Shown: in pieces, positions 47,876 through 62,308 of the stretch
How positions within the stretch are numbered: position 1 is the stretch's first letter
Layout: every line of letters starts with the position of its first letter
The notes under the pieces: model-generated
The model's input: only the letters and a program-made list of their open reading frames with translations
The model's database searches: none
What the model was told of the DNA's origin: nothing
Source: Talaromyces rugulosus
Lineage: Eukaryota > Ascomycota > Eurotiomycetes > Eurotiales > Trichocomaceae
NCBI RefSeq assembly: GCF_013368755.1
Contig: NC_049562.1
Coordinates: 2,666,001 to 2,730,000 of the forward strand
Direction of reading: 5' to 3'
DNA: 64,000 nucleotides
Made by a program: the position numbers and the translations under genes

Positions 47876-49351
47876 TTAGAAATTTTTAACATTTAATGTA
47901 CAACAATTAATTTCACTGTCGCCGATAAGAGCTGGGAGATAATCACAATCTTCAAGCTGGACACAATTCCTAATTAGCCTGCTTGTTTTGCTAGGTCCCT
48001 CAAAGAAAGTATGTCCAATTTTGAAATGGCCACTTGAAGGTTCTTCGCCAAGAAAGACCACAGAAGTATTGATAGGATTTCGCTGCTTTTCGTCTATTTC
48101 TGCTACTCCAGCAATAAATGTGGTAATATGGCTAGCCATATCTTCCCATGTGCTCTCAAAGAATGTACCGCATATGCTGAGGAAAGTTTCATATCTAGTA
48201 CGAAGGCTTTTAAAGATGATTTCATCTCTTTTGCTCGGTAGATACCTGATATGATATCTCCAAGCTGTAGATTTAAGAGCAAGGAGCATTGCGAATAAGA
48301 AAGCTTTCAGTGTCATCAGCATTGAGCTGATTTCCTATTTGATCTTCATTTCCAAATTTTTGGAGTGATAGATCTGGAATCAGGTTAACCTCTGCCCTAC
48401 TGAACTCCACAGGATATTTTCGTTATAGGCAATTCATGAAAGCTCCAAGAATGTTTTTTGGACTTATTATTCCCATCGTCTCTGAAATGCCTTAAACAAT
48501 TTTTGCGGCTGTTTGTAGTTCCAATATATCTGACCATTAAACTGCGTGTCCCTGCTATGAAACAGACGAATTTCCATTCATCTAGCTGTGGAAATTCATG
48601 GCCATCTTCCTGTAGGGAACTAGAAATGGTGTAGAGCTGTGAGGGAGTGATATCCCAGGAGCGAATGTAGAACAAATGTCCATGTTCTTCGGCTTCAGCG
48701 CTTTTGTAGGCTCTGCTTGTTTTTATCATCGCCATCGCTTCTAGACGTAAAATTTGTCCTAAATCCGTGTTTGACAGTAATATGGGCTGCACAAACAATT
48801 TTTGGAGGATCTTTAATTGCTTTTGAGAGGCATTGCGTCCTAGAAGAATGCAATTGAATCGCTCAAGCGCCATATTAGAGATTTCAGTACGGTGTGCTTT
48901 TAGTTCCGTTCGTATCAGTCATATCATTGCTTTGTTGTCGATATGAAAACCATGCATGGTGGCCATGTCGTGATAAAAAGGTCTGCTCCTTTGGGTAGCA
49001 GACACATAAGCACAGGTATTGTAGCCCGTTGTTATTGGTAAATAATTTGATCTTTTTCGTGCAGGCGGCAGAGATTGAATTTCTTGCATAGGCATTAAAG
49101 GGTGAGTCCTGTCGAGTGTCAAATTAGCAACCAAATATCTATTGATTTATTTTGGTATCTCACTTGACGGAAATACTATTTGTATTCGTAACGACTTGGG
49201 CCTGATGCTTTGCGAGGTGGGCCATAGGAGTTGCAAGTGATGCCGTCAAGTCCAAATCTATCTTGGCCCTTTTCAGTACTGGCTGTCGTAAATGTTCTTC
49301 ATTGTCATCACGATAAGAGCGCTTGCAAATCTGAAGTTGGTCCACATTCAT
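47876..49351 (-). pseudogene. Decayed gene of unknown family, weak GIY-YIG resemblance
   Basis: An ATG at 49351 opens a first exon (49164-49351; MNVDQLQICKRSYRDD). A good intron (GTGAGA to CGACAG, 49109-49163) leads to exon 2, where an in-frame TGA at 48919-48921 interrupts the chain; the same frame continues through MALERFNCILLGRNASQKQL to WKFVCFIAGTRSLMVRYIGTTN. Frame then shifts near 48410 (PVEFSRAEVNLIPDLS) and again near 48310 (LKSTAWRYHIRYLPSKRDE) before the last stop. KFVCFIAG...RYIGTTNSRK...RHF distantly resembles the strand-turn-strand of GIY-YIG nucleases, but this is weak. The TGA could come from CGA by C-to-T change. Confidence 0.6.
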
Positions 49352-50398
49352 CTCAGGACAAAACTACTCCTCGTCGATGGGATTCTCTCCAGGTCCGTCC
49401 ATCTCCATAGGTGTTTGTTGATGAGTGGTATGTACCATAGCGAGGTTTTTACTGAAAGAAAATCACTGCGGGATTTGAGAGAAGTTTTGCTTTGATACGC
49501 AGGTACCGCTTTCTTCTTTAGACACCGACTTTTTTGTTAGTCATGTCAATAAGATTTAATGGGAAAGTTCCAACAAACATGCTATCAAACATTGGCGCTT
49601 TGGCGAAACATCGCGCCTTTCGTTGGGTACTAGTATTGCAGTTAGGACGCTCTGCTTTCAATTTCTTGTTGGTTAGAACCGCCATGATATGATCGTGAAG
49701 GGAAACGAACAAACCAGTCCACCATATTTATTTCTCCTTTGTTTGAAGGGCCTCAAAATATGTACACTCGTTTTGCCTAAACGATCAGTTTTTTGTTATT
49801 CAAATTTGTATTATCGTTAACGGGGCTCGCCAGAGATGTGCCAATGTTCTTATTTTGTACGCTGTTCTCCATCTGCATAATAGTAATAAAGCAAAGTTTG
49901 GCCTATGTTGAAAATAATGGATTATCTAGATAGCATGGTAATTAAAAATTGCAACTGCGCTTGTTCGTTCGATTGGGTACTTCCATAGGACCCAAACCAG
50001 CTTTGAATCATGGATTATGCGTATGAGGGACCTACGAGGTTGAGTCTATATTCTAGCATCAAGGTAATGTATTTCAACAAATTCTAGGCTATGGATATAT
50101 GGTCGCCAGCAGCTGTTACAATAAATACGGTTAAATTACGCAAGTGGGGCTCCATGGACAGCTCGGACCTCGAGTCTTGGCGTTTTGGGTGAGTAATACA
50201 ATACGCAGCTGGCTAGCCTCAAGGAACGGGCCAACTTCAATCACAGGCATCCGTCCCACAACTCATGATCGCTGCCGAGCATCTCTTCGCTTTCACCCGC
50301 CCGATCCAGACCTCCCCCATTCTCTGCGCCCTCTTTACCATCGCCCTGATCCTCTGAGCCTGTCCTCTTCGTCGGTTTGATTCCGCTCATCCCACAGC
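49352..50398. other. Intergenic, about 1 kb
   Basis: Between the decayed gene (-) and the VAP gene (+). A short open frame on the - strand (49518-49685, starting MAVLTNKKLKAERPN) may be a further remnant. The last 250 bp is the VAP promoter. Confidence 0.45.
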
Positions 50399-51610
50399 AT
50401 GTCTGTCGAAATTGAGATAAGTGACCTCGGTTTCCGCCGTAAGTGCTAAACATGTGTCATCCGTCTTGTCGGCATTCATCTAAATGAACCCATAGGGCCT
50501 TTCGATCGTGAAGTCACTGAGACGCTGCGTCTTCGCAATGCTAACAGCGATCCGGTGGCATTCAAGGTACGTATCTACACGGTTCATGGTGTTTCTTTCT
50601 GTTGAGTCTTGACTAACGCTCCTTGCGATCTCTAGGTGAAAACGACCGCTCCCAAGCAGTGTGTACTTCCCCTCCGCGATGATAACCCTCGAGTCGATTA
50701 CTTATCAGGTTTCCAGCTACTGTGTCCGGCCGAACTCGGGTCGTATTGAACCGGGCAGATATGTTGAAGTTCAAGGTTGGTTTTATGCAAGGACGTTCCA
50801 CGTAGGCGATGCTGATGGCTGCGTGAATAGTTCTCCTCCAGGCGATGAAGGAAGACCCTCCTGCCGATGCCAAGTGCAAGGATAAGTTCCTGGTTCAATC
50901 AGTTGCCATCACCGGAGACCTGGAGTTTTCAAACGTTACGTCGATCGTACGATTATTTCCGACCATATTGATTTACACTACAACGCAAGCTAATAAGAAA
51001 CGTATAGTTTGAGAAAGCCCCCAAATCGTCGGTACAAGAGCGGAAGATTCGTGTGACCTGGTTACCTGCAAAAGGTTCCGATGGTGTGGTATGTGCAACC
51101 TCGCGAAATCGGCTATTGGTAGAATTAAACATCTAATGAGTGCTTTTTTTTTTCTAGACCTCCACTGAGGAAGAACCACCGGCATACTCGTCGCATGGCG
51201 GTGACTTTGAAACCCCTGCACAATTCGCTTCAAAGTCCGTCTCTAGCACTTCTCCCATTGCACAACCCAGCTTCGAGAAAGCCAAGTCAGAATCTCCAGC
51301 AGAGTCGACAAAAGCCGCCACACCGTCCACAGGCCAAGACGTCAAGTCAACTCCTACAAACATCGCTTCATCCTCTTCTATCAACTACGAAGGACAACTG
51401 TCAGATGCACAGGCTGAAATTCGACGACTCAAAGATGAACTTGCATCCGGTTTGCGTCAACGGAAGACAGACAAGGGATCGACTGCGCAGGGGTCAGCGC
51501 CTCTACTGCAGCAGCAACACCCTCAAGCAGCTTCGGAGGCAGGAGTCCCAGTTCAGATTGTGGCAGCACTCTGTTTGCTGAGTTTCCTGCTTGCCTACTT
51601 CCTGTTCTGA
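50399..51610 (+). CDS. SCS2: VAP/Scs2-type ER membrane protein
   Basis: Seven exons (50399-50438, 50496-50566, 50636-50658, 50717-50775, 50831-50946, 51008-51088, 51158-51610) give 280 aa. The MSP domain fills the N-terminal half: [55 protein letters not shown], the surface that binds FFAT motifs. A Ser/Pro-rich linker, a short coiled coil (LSDAQAEIRRLKDELASGL) and a tail anchor VPVQIVAALCLLSFLLAYFLF follow. It tethers lipid-transfer and regulatory proteins to the ER. The 23-nt exon 3 uses donor GTGTGT; this choice gives the family-like [13 protein letters not shown]. Confidence 0.9.
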
Positions 51611-52266
51611 TGTATGACAGCTAGAGTTTAAAAATCCGCCTGTCTCTACTGCGCTTCCCTCTGCTTGATGACTTTTCTGGAGCGCTTTCTTCTTCATGTC
51701 TCCATATTTATTGCCTATTGAACGTCCATTTTGTTTGGGATTTCTTTTTTCACTTGAACCTGTCTCGTATTCCATGTATGACCCTTGTTCTTTTCGCTTT
51801 ATTCCACTGTTATACAACTGATCCAAGGCCGTCAAGGTCTATGGACATTTTTCGGATTCCAGAATTCCTTCTCGCAGAGCGCCTGTCCGGCTGGTTCTAT
51901 GCACCTCGGTTATCATCCAGGACCACCATACGATTCGTCATAATATTTATTTCCTTCTTCCTTTCTATTCGTGTCTGTTGTTTCTTTTCATATTCATTTT
52001 CTAGTTTATTAGTACAGCGTTTTGAATCTTACAAAGAGGGTTAGTCATCGTAAAAGGAAGAGAATTTAAGCAAGTTTAGAAGAGACTGACAATTTGACTT
52101 CACTTTTTATCTTTAAAAATTGGCTTGGCCATTAGGAACATTTAACATTTCAAAATAGATATGTAATGCTATGTACATTTTATCTATTTATCTCATAATC
52201 AAGTCAGTATCTAATATCATTCCTACAAGCATCAACAAATATAATAATTCTTAAAAAAACCAATCC
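51611..52266. other. Intergenic, convergent 3' ends
   Basis: Between the VAP gene (+) and the desaturase gene (-). T-rich, no supported gene; an open frame at 51718-52044 has no domain. Confidence 0.5.
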
Positions 52267-53690
52267 TCAATTCTGAATCTCGCTTTCCTTCCATCCACCT
52301 TCTTCTTCTTCGTCTTCTTTCGCTGACGCAGCCGATATGCCTTCACCGCCGCGACCAGCTCGTTTCGATAGTCCGCCAACGATCCTCCCACCTTTGGCTC
52401 TCTTTACGCGACACCACAAACCGACGTTTTCATCAAGGATGAACGCCCAAATAACCCAGACCCAGCTTCGGTGGCACGGAAGCGGCTCGTAGAACTCGCG
52501 GGCGATGCGGTATACCTCTGGCAGGCGCGTCCAGGGAATTGCAGGGAAATCGTGATGCTCGTTGTGCAGCCCGACGTTGTAGGTCAGGAGGTTGAGGGGT
52601 CCGTAGTAGGAGTATGTCTCTGGGGGTGCGAGCGAGTCCAGTGGGCTCTTTTCAGTGTTCTTTGACGAAGAAGAGCCCAATTCTCGCTTCTTGAGTTCTT
52701 TCATCGACTCGGTACCGCCAGACTTGATCTCGGAGAAAAAGTAATGCTCGGCAATGAAATGTCCTGCGCAAGGGTGCAGCGAACCGGCGAGGAAGGAGCT
52801 GAAGAGGAGGTATAGAACAGGCTGGAACGATCGTCCGCTCACCTGGATGAGGATGTAGTCAAAGGAGAGCTGGGTGATGAGGTTCATGATGTGGATCGAG
52901 GTGAATGGCGGGCTGTAAACAAACATGGGTCGTAAGGCGTAAAAGAAGATCTGGAATGTGCAGAAAAAGGCCTTTCCCAGCAAGGAGTCAAGAAGGAAGG
53001 CCTCGAATGCTGTAGGCAGATCAGTGTCAAGACCTGCTACTCCTAAAGACTTGTGGTGTGTGAGGTGGTAAGGCTATTTTTATGTCAAGATTCTCCCCGT
53101 CAGTTCAGTCCTTGTAACACGATTTGCAAATAGTACGTACCCGGAAAGCAGCACTGTATGGCAAGCCAATTGGAAGGTTTGCGAAGATAGCAAGCAGACG
53201 GTTTGCAAATGCCGAACGAAAGGCCAGATTATGAGAGATCTCGTGGATGGCGAGGAACAGGTTCTGGTTCGAGGTGGCCCCGATCACGTATGCGGTAAGG
53301 AGAAATTTCCACGAGAGCATAGAGGTATCGCGAAGCAGATAAGCGCAGCTAATTTGAAGCGAGACGACGGCGAAAACAAGGTATTTCGTGAGTGGTTCCG
53401 GACCACATAGCTTGGTAACCTATCCCCAATAGCGGTGAGTACCATGGATTTTGGCAAATGTTTATAATTGCACATTGGAATTGGCTTACCTCGGGATGAG
53501 CCTTGATAATTGCCTGGCGCCGTGATCGATGGGGCTCTTCGGTATATGTCCAAAAAAAGTGGTCGACTGAAGAGGAGCCTGTTGGTGGTTGCGCTCTGCC
53601 AGACTGTGGTTGCTCTTCGACTCCCTTGGCAGGCTGGCTAGCAGCCACTCTCAGGGAGGGTGTTGCGGTCGACGTAACAGAGGCCATCAT
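52267..53690 (-). CDS. Dihydroceramide (sphingolipid) delta-4 desaturase
   Basis: Exons 53490-53690, 53141-53419 and 52267-53073 give 428 aa; the first of two adjacent ATGs is used. The N-terminal lipid-desaturase segment (VDHFFWTYTEEPHRSRRQAIIKAHPEV) is typical of the DES family. All three di-iron His boxes are present: HEISHN, HLTHH and HNEHHD, with membrane helices between. The enzyme puts the 4,5-trans double bond into dihydroceramide at the ER, a step towards glucosylceramides in filamentous fungi. The C-terminal tail is long, Gly/Lys/Glu-rich and probably disordered. Confidence 0.92.
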
Positions 53691-54037
53691 GAGGATGACA
53701 AGGTAAATTCGTTGAATTCAGATCAGGCCCCATACGAACAGTGTTTTGTTGTTCCGGGGCAGCACAAGAGGGAGTTGAATAAATATTGAAGCCTGCAGCT
53801 CGGCTCCGGATCGCAGGGTTTCCACGTGGGGCTACCGCCGCTTACTATGGCTCGCCCCTTAACTGGTTGACTCGTTGAAATAAACAATGTCACTTTTTCT
53901 ATTTTTTTCATAAACAAGGATTTCTAAATGAACATTCATATATTCTCATGCCGCATTCCAATACCAACTGTTATCAGCGAGTCGTAAGAAGTATCCAGCC
54001 CGGCAAAAAGCGAGGGCAATCCACAGGAATGCCTGTT
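53691..54037. other. Intergenic: desaturase promoter and MetAP2 3' end
   Basis: About 350 bp, no gene. Confidence 0.5.
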
Positions 54038-55760
<1,723 letters not shown>

Positions 55761-56373
55761 GATGATTGATGGATCTTTTTTTGGTTTCCTTCAACCCAGA
55801 ATCAAGTGGGGTGCAAGAATTGCGAGGCCGGGACTAAGGAACGGAAATAATAAACCTGCACTGCGGGGAAGTTGATCCTGTATTAATTACGTGCGCTGCA
55901 AATTAGGGAAATCCTGGAGATCACCATGGATATATAATAATAAATCGTGATTAGAACAATCTTTTATCTTGAGAAATTTAAATCTAACCCATCCATAATC
56001 AATATTAAATACCACGCGTGTATATATATAGCGTTATCTTCAGGATTAACATTCATTCTTGTGAATGTAATTTATTATACAGGCGATTTCTTCGGACCAA
56101 AATCACTTTTCATCTAAAGTTTATTTTGTACAAAATAAAGCTATATCCAATCAATAGCTTTCCCAGTGTTGATTAGTCTAGTGGACGACTGGTATCCTAG
56201 TGTTTGTTGTATAGCCCAGGTAACAATACGTAACGATTCCTGTTTCGCACTAAAGCCGCCCGATGACGCAGGAACTCGCGCGACTCTTTGACGACGACAT
56301 CTCATTATTTCTCTTTGCATGACGCTCTACCACACAACACTGTGTCTGGCTCTTGTCAACTGCGCAATGAGGC
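55761..56373. promoter_or_regulatory. Bidirectional promoter region MetAP2 / J-domain protein
   Basis: About 610 bp between divergent start codons. A+T-rich centre with TATATATATA near 56022. No gene. Confidence 0.45.
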
Positions 56374-57375
56374 ATGCCTCTTCGCCTCGCGACTTCTAGA
56401 AGGCTGTCACCTTCTCTCACCAGCGGCAGCAGCAGCAACAGCAAAGTCCCGAGCCCTTTTGGCACAACAGCAAGATTCTCAACGACGACTCGAGTCGCCT
56501 ATCCTCGTAGTCATCATCAAGCTACTCACTATGAAACGCTCAATGTTCCTGTCACTGCCACAACGGCCGAGATAAAAAAGTAAAATCATCCTCCCTCCCT
56601 CATATTCTAAGCCATTCAACCTCATACTAACATCTCAAAAAATAGACAGTTCTACGCCCTCTCCCTAAAACACCACCCAGACCGCAACCGCTCCGATCCA
56701 AGCGCCACCGATCGCTTCGCCAACATTTCCTCTGCATATCATATCCTCGGCGACAGTTCGAAACGGGCGCGGTACGACCGAGACTATGGCATCCATAGCA
56801 GCAGTGGCGGCGTCTCCGGCCATCACAACCACCCAATGGGCAGTCACAGCAGCGGCAGCGCCGGCGGCGGCGGCGGCAGCTCGTATTTCGGCTCGCGGCC
56901 TGCAAGTGGTTTGAGTAAGAGAAGAGGTACTTTCAAGGGCCCGCCTCCTAGCTTTTATGCTCATGGCGGGTATGGCGCAAGAGCTTCGCGGCCGGGGGCT
57001 GGCGGGTTTTATTCGGGGAGTGCAGAGAGTCCCAATACTGGAAATAATAGCAGCAGCAATGGTACTACTACTGCGCCGACAGAGGAAGATCCGTCGTCGT
57101 TCATTCACAACAATCCCGTGTGGCACTTCAACGCCAAGGGCCATTTCAAGACACAGGCGGCCGAGGATGCCCGACGACAACAGAGACGCGCACATCAAAG
57201 ACGGCGCGAGCAAGAAATCAGAGATAGTGGTGTGGACTCGACTGGAAGTCTCATCTTGCGGTTCATGATTGTTTCCGGCATCCTGGTCTCGGTGGCGTCT
57301 CTTGGTGGATTGTTGAGAAACAATAGTGGATATACTACCGCGAAACAACCAAATTCCCGAAACAAGGACCGCTGA
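56374..57375 (+). CDS. Mitochondrial-type J-domain (DnaJ) protein
   Basis: Two exons (56374-56579, 56646-57375) give 311 aa. A Ser/Arg/Thr-rich leader (MPLRLATSRRLSPSLTSGS) resembles a mitochondrial presequence. The J domain starts THYETLNVPVTATTAEIKKQFYALSLKHHPDRN, with the HPD tripeptide that stimulates Hsp70 ATPase, and ends YHILGDSSKRARYDRDYG. A Gly/Ser-rich linker follows (SAGGGGGSSYFGSRP). One membrane helix lies near the C-terminus (LILRFMIVSGILVSVASLGGLL). No zinc-finger region, so it is a type III J protein, probably a membrane-bound co-chaperone. Confidence 0.85.
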
Positions 57376-57927
57376 CCATAGAACAAAAGAAGATGTCAAT
57401 CTGATTTGGGAATAGAGGATAGAGCATATAGCTTCTTCTGCATAGGTCCTGGAACAATTTTTGTATTATGATACCCAAATAATTATACATAGCATTTGAA
57501 TATGTTGAAATACTATAACAACTTTTACATATGAGCCGTATTCTAAACAAAGGAAAAAATAATGTTTATATTGCTGCTATACAGGCAAAGCATGTGACTG
57601 ACTAATACAAGTTGCATGCTAAAGCTCGAATATGCCATTGATGAACTTAGACCATGCCACTGAATCGCAACTTCTCTAGCCTAGCATTTTCCTCGGTCAT
57701 TCCGCCATGTCTTTCAGTCTTTAATATTACAATAGAATGAAACGGCAATGGAGAGATAAAAAGAAAAGCTCTCAATGTGCCAATCTTCAAAATTAGAGCA
57801 AATCGTGTCTAGATGCGCACAAGGATAGGGCGACTGAAATAGACTCTGACGCAACCTTTAACCGCCGAAGAACGCAAAGCGTTGAGAAGCCGAATTCAGT
57901 GTCTCATTTTCTCTTGTTTGAGAAAAT
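57376..57927. other. Intergenic, convergent 3' ends
   Basis: Between the J-domain gene (+) and porin (-). A+T rich, no gene. Confidence 0.5.
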
Positions 57928-59235
57928 TTAACCCTCAAAGGTGAAGCTAGCACCAACCTTGTGGGCAGCCTGGTTGAGGTTCTGGGTGTCGAAAGAGGCA
58001 CCGAGACCGAGAGTGACGCCAGGGCGGAGGAGGACGTTGTAGGCGAGAGCGGCGATACCACGGTCGTTGATCTTGGCCTATACACAACATTGTTAGCTAT
58101 ATCTTTCTTTTTGCATTATTTTTTGAATGCTCGCGCGCAATTTCCATAAGCGCAGTCGCACAGCTTATTAGAAATGAACGGGAATAAACGCACCTTGGCG
58201 AAAGAAGAGGGGTCAAGGCGGTACTTGCTGGCAACCTCAAGACCGACAGTGTTGCCGGCCTTGGAGTCCCAGGAAGCCTTGGCACCAGCCTCAACCTGGG
58301 CGTTCACGCGGTGGTAGTAGCTGGCGGAGAAGACAGAGAGGTTGTTGGTGGCAGTGACGGCAGCAGAGTATTGGGGAAGGCTGTAGCCAACAGCAGCGGA
58401 GTACTTGGTGATGGCAGCCTTCTGCACATCGTAGCCACCCTCAGCACCGACGAGGAAGCCCTCGTGGCCGAGAACGACGTCCAAGTTGGCAGTGGGGCCC
58501 TTGAGGAGGTCGAAGAAGGCACGGGCGTTCAGGTTGGGCTGCTTGAAGTAAAGGTTGAGCTTGGCACCCTTGGACTGGGAGGTGGGCAAGTATTGGGTGA
58601 GGATCTCAGCCTTGAGGCCCTTGGTGATGTTGTTGTCCAACTCGAGCTTGGTGTCGAGGGCGTTGGCAGTGGTCCAGGCCTGGGTAAGGGCAAGACCTGC
58701 ATAAATTATTAGCATCCATTTCAACCGGAGTAATTCCCGCTCTCCTATATCCAAGATGCAGGTGCAGGCAACAAGAACCAGGAAATTGCGACGGGAGTAT
58801 TACCAATGGGCTTGTCAACGTATTTGGCTTCGAGCTATTTTGAAAAAAAAAAAAAATTAGTCAACAGTTCTTTTTTTTTTTTTTTTTGCAAGCGCAAGTG
58901 ATCACGATGATGGAACATACAGAGCCGCCAATAGGACCTTCGTGGGCCGATTTTCCCTTCACAGTGAATGTGACGCCATTGGGGGCGTTGGACTTGACCT
59001 CAATGCTGGCTATAGAGAAAGAAAAAAAAAGCTCGTTAGTCACTGGAAAAATGTGATATATAACAGTCGCATTCTGGCGCAAAACATACCAGGGTTGGTG
59101 TGGTAGAAATCCTTGTTCAGGAGCTATGGTTTAATCCGGGTTAGAAAAATAAAGCCAAACAGAGCGAGACAGAAGAGCTGGGCTCACATCGTTGGCCGCC
59201 TTGGCGATGTCGGAGAAAGCAGCAGGAGCAGCCAT
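57928..59235 (-). CDS. POR1: Mitochondrial outer-membrane porin (VDAC)
   Basis: Six exons (59188-59235, 59090-59123, 58921-59009, 58804-58834, 58194-58696, 57928-58077) give 284 aa, the usual VDAC size. The N-terminal helix (AAFSDIAKAANDLLNKDFYH) is followed by alternating amphipathic strands, with GLALTQAWTTANALDTKLEL and the eukaryotic-porin signature near YSAAVGYSLPQYSAAVTATNNL. It ends HKVGASFTFEG. It forms the beta-barrel channel for metabolites such as ATP across the outer membrane. Very short 5' exons (34 and 31 nt) are a feature of this gene. Confidence 0.93.
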
Positions 59236-60137
59236 GGTGAATTTGAGAATTGGTAATTGAGAATGGGAAAGTTGGATACAAGAAGTTGTGTTGGTTTGGA
59301 CTAGGGGGGCAGAAAGAGAGAGAGGGAGAGGGAAGCCGTTCGGGTTGAGGAAAGAGTTGGTTGGGGAGAAGCGGCCACGGGGGAGCCCAGGTCCGCGCTC
59401 ATTGGCTGGCGCCCTGCCCACGCCCGGCTAAAACCGCCGCGTCACGTGATGGGCTAGGAACGGTCACCTGACTTTGCTCGACAGTTAGTATATCATTTGT
59501 GTTCCTTTTGCACTCACCTACGCAATTGTTTTTTTTTTTAAATACCTATTTGCATGCTGTCAATGGCCACTCAATTACTCTCTTGCTCCGCTTAGTCGCT
59601 GTTTCAACAGCCCATCGTGAAACGTTTACCTCGGCGAACGGGATGGCGTCATTTTACATACTACTCCTACAACAATACATGTAATCAAATCAGAGTGTAA
59701 GAGTCTGATATGACTAGACTGCTTCAAGCTAGTATTCTAGTAGGCAATTCGACGGTTGTTTATTCTCTAAAACAAGTACCGGTGTTATGCTACAAGAATT
59801 ACATGCTAGTTAATTTCCCCCTGGCGCAAGTTTCAACTTGACTTCTAAATGCACACAGAAAATACCGAAATCGTGCCTCCCTGTTACGCCCGCAGAGGTA
59901 CCGACACATCAAGTATCTATAACTGAAATACTCCTTTGAAAAGGGGGACTGTTTTGCACAGTGACAATAAACCCGAAACCAAACCAATCAAGCGAAGTCC
60001 AATCAAATCAAACTCTAGGCGAAGTCTATGTATTTCTTTTCTCTAAACAGCGTTCTGGTATTTGGCGTTGTGGGTTGAGATTGCTCTGGAGTTCAAATTA
60101 GCCTTTATCTTAAAGAAAGAAAAAAAGATCTATGCAC
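59236..60137. other. Intergenic, about 0.9 kb
   Basis: Porin promoter and the 3' end of asparagine synthetase, both on the - strand. No gene. Confidence 0.5.
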
Positions 60138-62308
60138 TCACCGTCCACTGGGGTCACTCTGTTTGGACCAGGTCGGCACCCATCGTTCGACTGTGCCTGC
60201 GCAGTAAGGTGGGAATTGTTCGTCAAACATCATGCGGTACCAGTAACTACAAAACCCAGTCAATAAAGCCCATGTACTTGTCAGTAGTTACAAGGGTATA
60301 ACTTACGCCTCTTTCGAGTCGGGGATGTCGGTACCCCATTCAGGCTTGGGGTTCTTCATCATCTCGTCCGTGACATGGAGCTCGGCGTTATCCTTCAGGC
60401 CGTCAATCCATCCGTATCCGACACCATCGCTGAATTGTTCCTTCTGGCGCCAGAGGATGTTGTCTGGGAGGTAAGGCGCTACGTCGGGCTCGTCCGTTGT
60501 GTCAAAAGCCTTTCGCAGAATGTATTTCTCAATGCGATCCTTTGTGATCATCTTCTCCTTCGGGTCGATGTTCATCGCGGTTTCCAGGAATTGTTTATCG
60601 AGGAATGGCACGCGAGCCTCGAGACCCCAGGCAGAGGTCGACTTGTTCGCACGGAGGCAATCTGCCAGGTGAAGGTTCTTGACTCTTCGCACCGTCTCGG
60701 CGTGGAATTCCTCCTTGTTGGGAGCGGCGTGGAAGTAGAGGTAACCTCCGAAGATCTCGTCGCTACCCTCTCCACTCAAAACCATCTTCACGCCAAGTGC
60801 TTTGATCTTTCTGCTCAGCAGATACATTGGAGTAGAAGCGCGGATCGTGGTAACATCGTACGTCTCAAGGTGATAGATGACGTCCGAGAGAGCGTTGAGA
60901 CCATCTTCAATGGTGAACGTGAAGGCATGGTGCTTCGTGCCCAGGAATTTGGCTACTTCAAGAGCAGCGTGAGTGTCAGGCGCATCTGGCAAGCCGATCG
61001 AGAAAGAATGCAGCTTCGCCATGACGGTCACGTTCGACAGATCATCGGTATCATCAATACCGACAAGGCCAGATTCTTCTGCCTCGGTGTCGTCGGCCTG
61101 GTGAGACCTGGTGCGGAGAGTCTCACGTTGCGCAATGGAAGCGACCAAGCTAGAATCCAAGCCTCCAGAAAGAAGCACACCGTACGGGACTTCTGCCATC
61201 AGGCGCTTGCGAACTGAACGCTCAAACGTTTCCCGGAGAAGCTTGTAGTCGATTGGAGTCGAGGGCACCCGGGTAGGGTCCCAGTATGTTGGTTCAAAAT
61301 ACCGCTTCATTGTGTCTGTTTTTGAGTCATAGACATGTCCAGGCGGGAAAGCAATGATTTTGTCACACACGGGGTGCAGACTCTTCAATTCAGAAGCAAA
61401 GTAAACGGCGCCGGGTGTTTGGGAAGACCATCCTTGGTAGAAGCTGGTGATGCCGATAGGATCACGAGCAGCAACAACGCGGTCCTCTTTGGCGTCGAAT
61501 AGAACCCAGGAAAACATACCATCGAGATGCTTGGGAGCATCAAGACCATATTTCATATACTACCGACGTCGTTAGCACATATCTGGCCATTGGATGAAGA
61601 GTGTAATTTAAATATATAAAGACATACCAGTGGAATGATGACTTCACAGTCCGAATGTGTTTTGTAGTTGTATGATAGCTCGAGAGACTTTCTCAGGATC
61701 CGGTGGTTATAGATCTCTCCGTTAACGGCCAGAGCGATACTCTTGTCATCGTTAACGAGTGGCTGGGAGCCGGTGTCTAGATGGCCTAGTTAGAATCGCC
61801 AGACACACAGCGATAAGTGTCAAAGAGATGTGCCATACCAACACCGACGATACTCAGACGCTCGTGCGCGAGGACTAGACAGCAGGAAAAAAAAGGTCAG
61901 ACAAGCCAGACCCCCACGTCAATTGAGATATAGTCCAATGACTTACTAGTCTTGTTTTCAATAAAGCTTCCACCTTTATACCAGCATCATGTTAGTCCAT
62001 ATCATCCCAACTCCCACTCCGGCGCGTGTATGACTCACTCCAATCCGGTCCACGATGGCGAAGGCTGTTATGGGACGTCATCAGCTTTAATCTTGAGCAT
62101 CAGGAAATTTTATTTCTTACGCTTTCGCCATGCGCAAAGCCGTAGGCTTGAATTTCTGCACATCTGGATGACTATTTGCACATTGTTAGCCATCAATTGC
62201 CACTTTCTCTCCCTTTTTTTTTTTTCCTGGAACGTTTCGCGGGGGTGTGGATCAACGGCCAAGAGAAGGAAATTATACGTACTGATGGCAAGCGAATATT
62301 CCACACAT
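60138..62308 (-). CDS. Asparagine synthetase (glutamine-hydrolysing)
   Basis: Eight exons (62283-62308, 62121-62171, 62039-62064, 61947-61973, 61839-61874, 61628-61776, 60307-61559, 60138-60246) give 558 aa. MCGIFAC supplies the N-terminal nucleophile Cys2 of the glutaminase domain, followed by [22 protein letters not shown] and [12 protein letters not shown]. The synthetase domain has the pyrophosphate loop [15 protein letters not shown] and [18 protein letters not shown]. It makes asparagine from aspartate, glutamine and ATP in the cytosol. Five of the eight exons are under 60 nt and crowd the 5' end. Confidence 0.94.

Noticed and set aside
60375..61217. 280-codon open frame on the + strand
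   Set aside because: It is the antisense of the asparagine synthetase exon and has no domain of its own.
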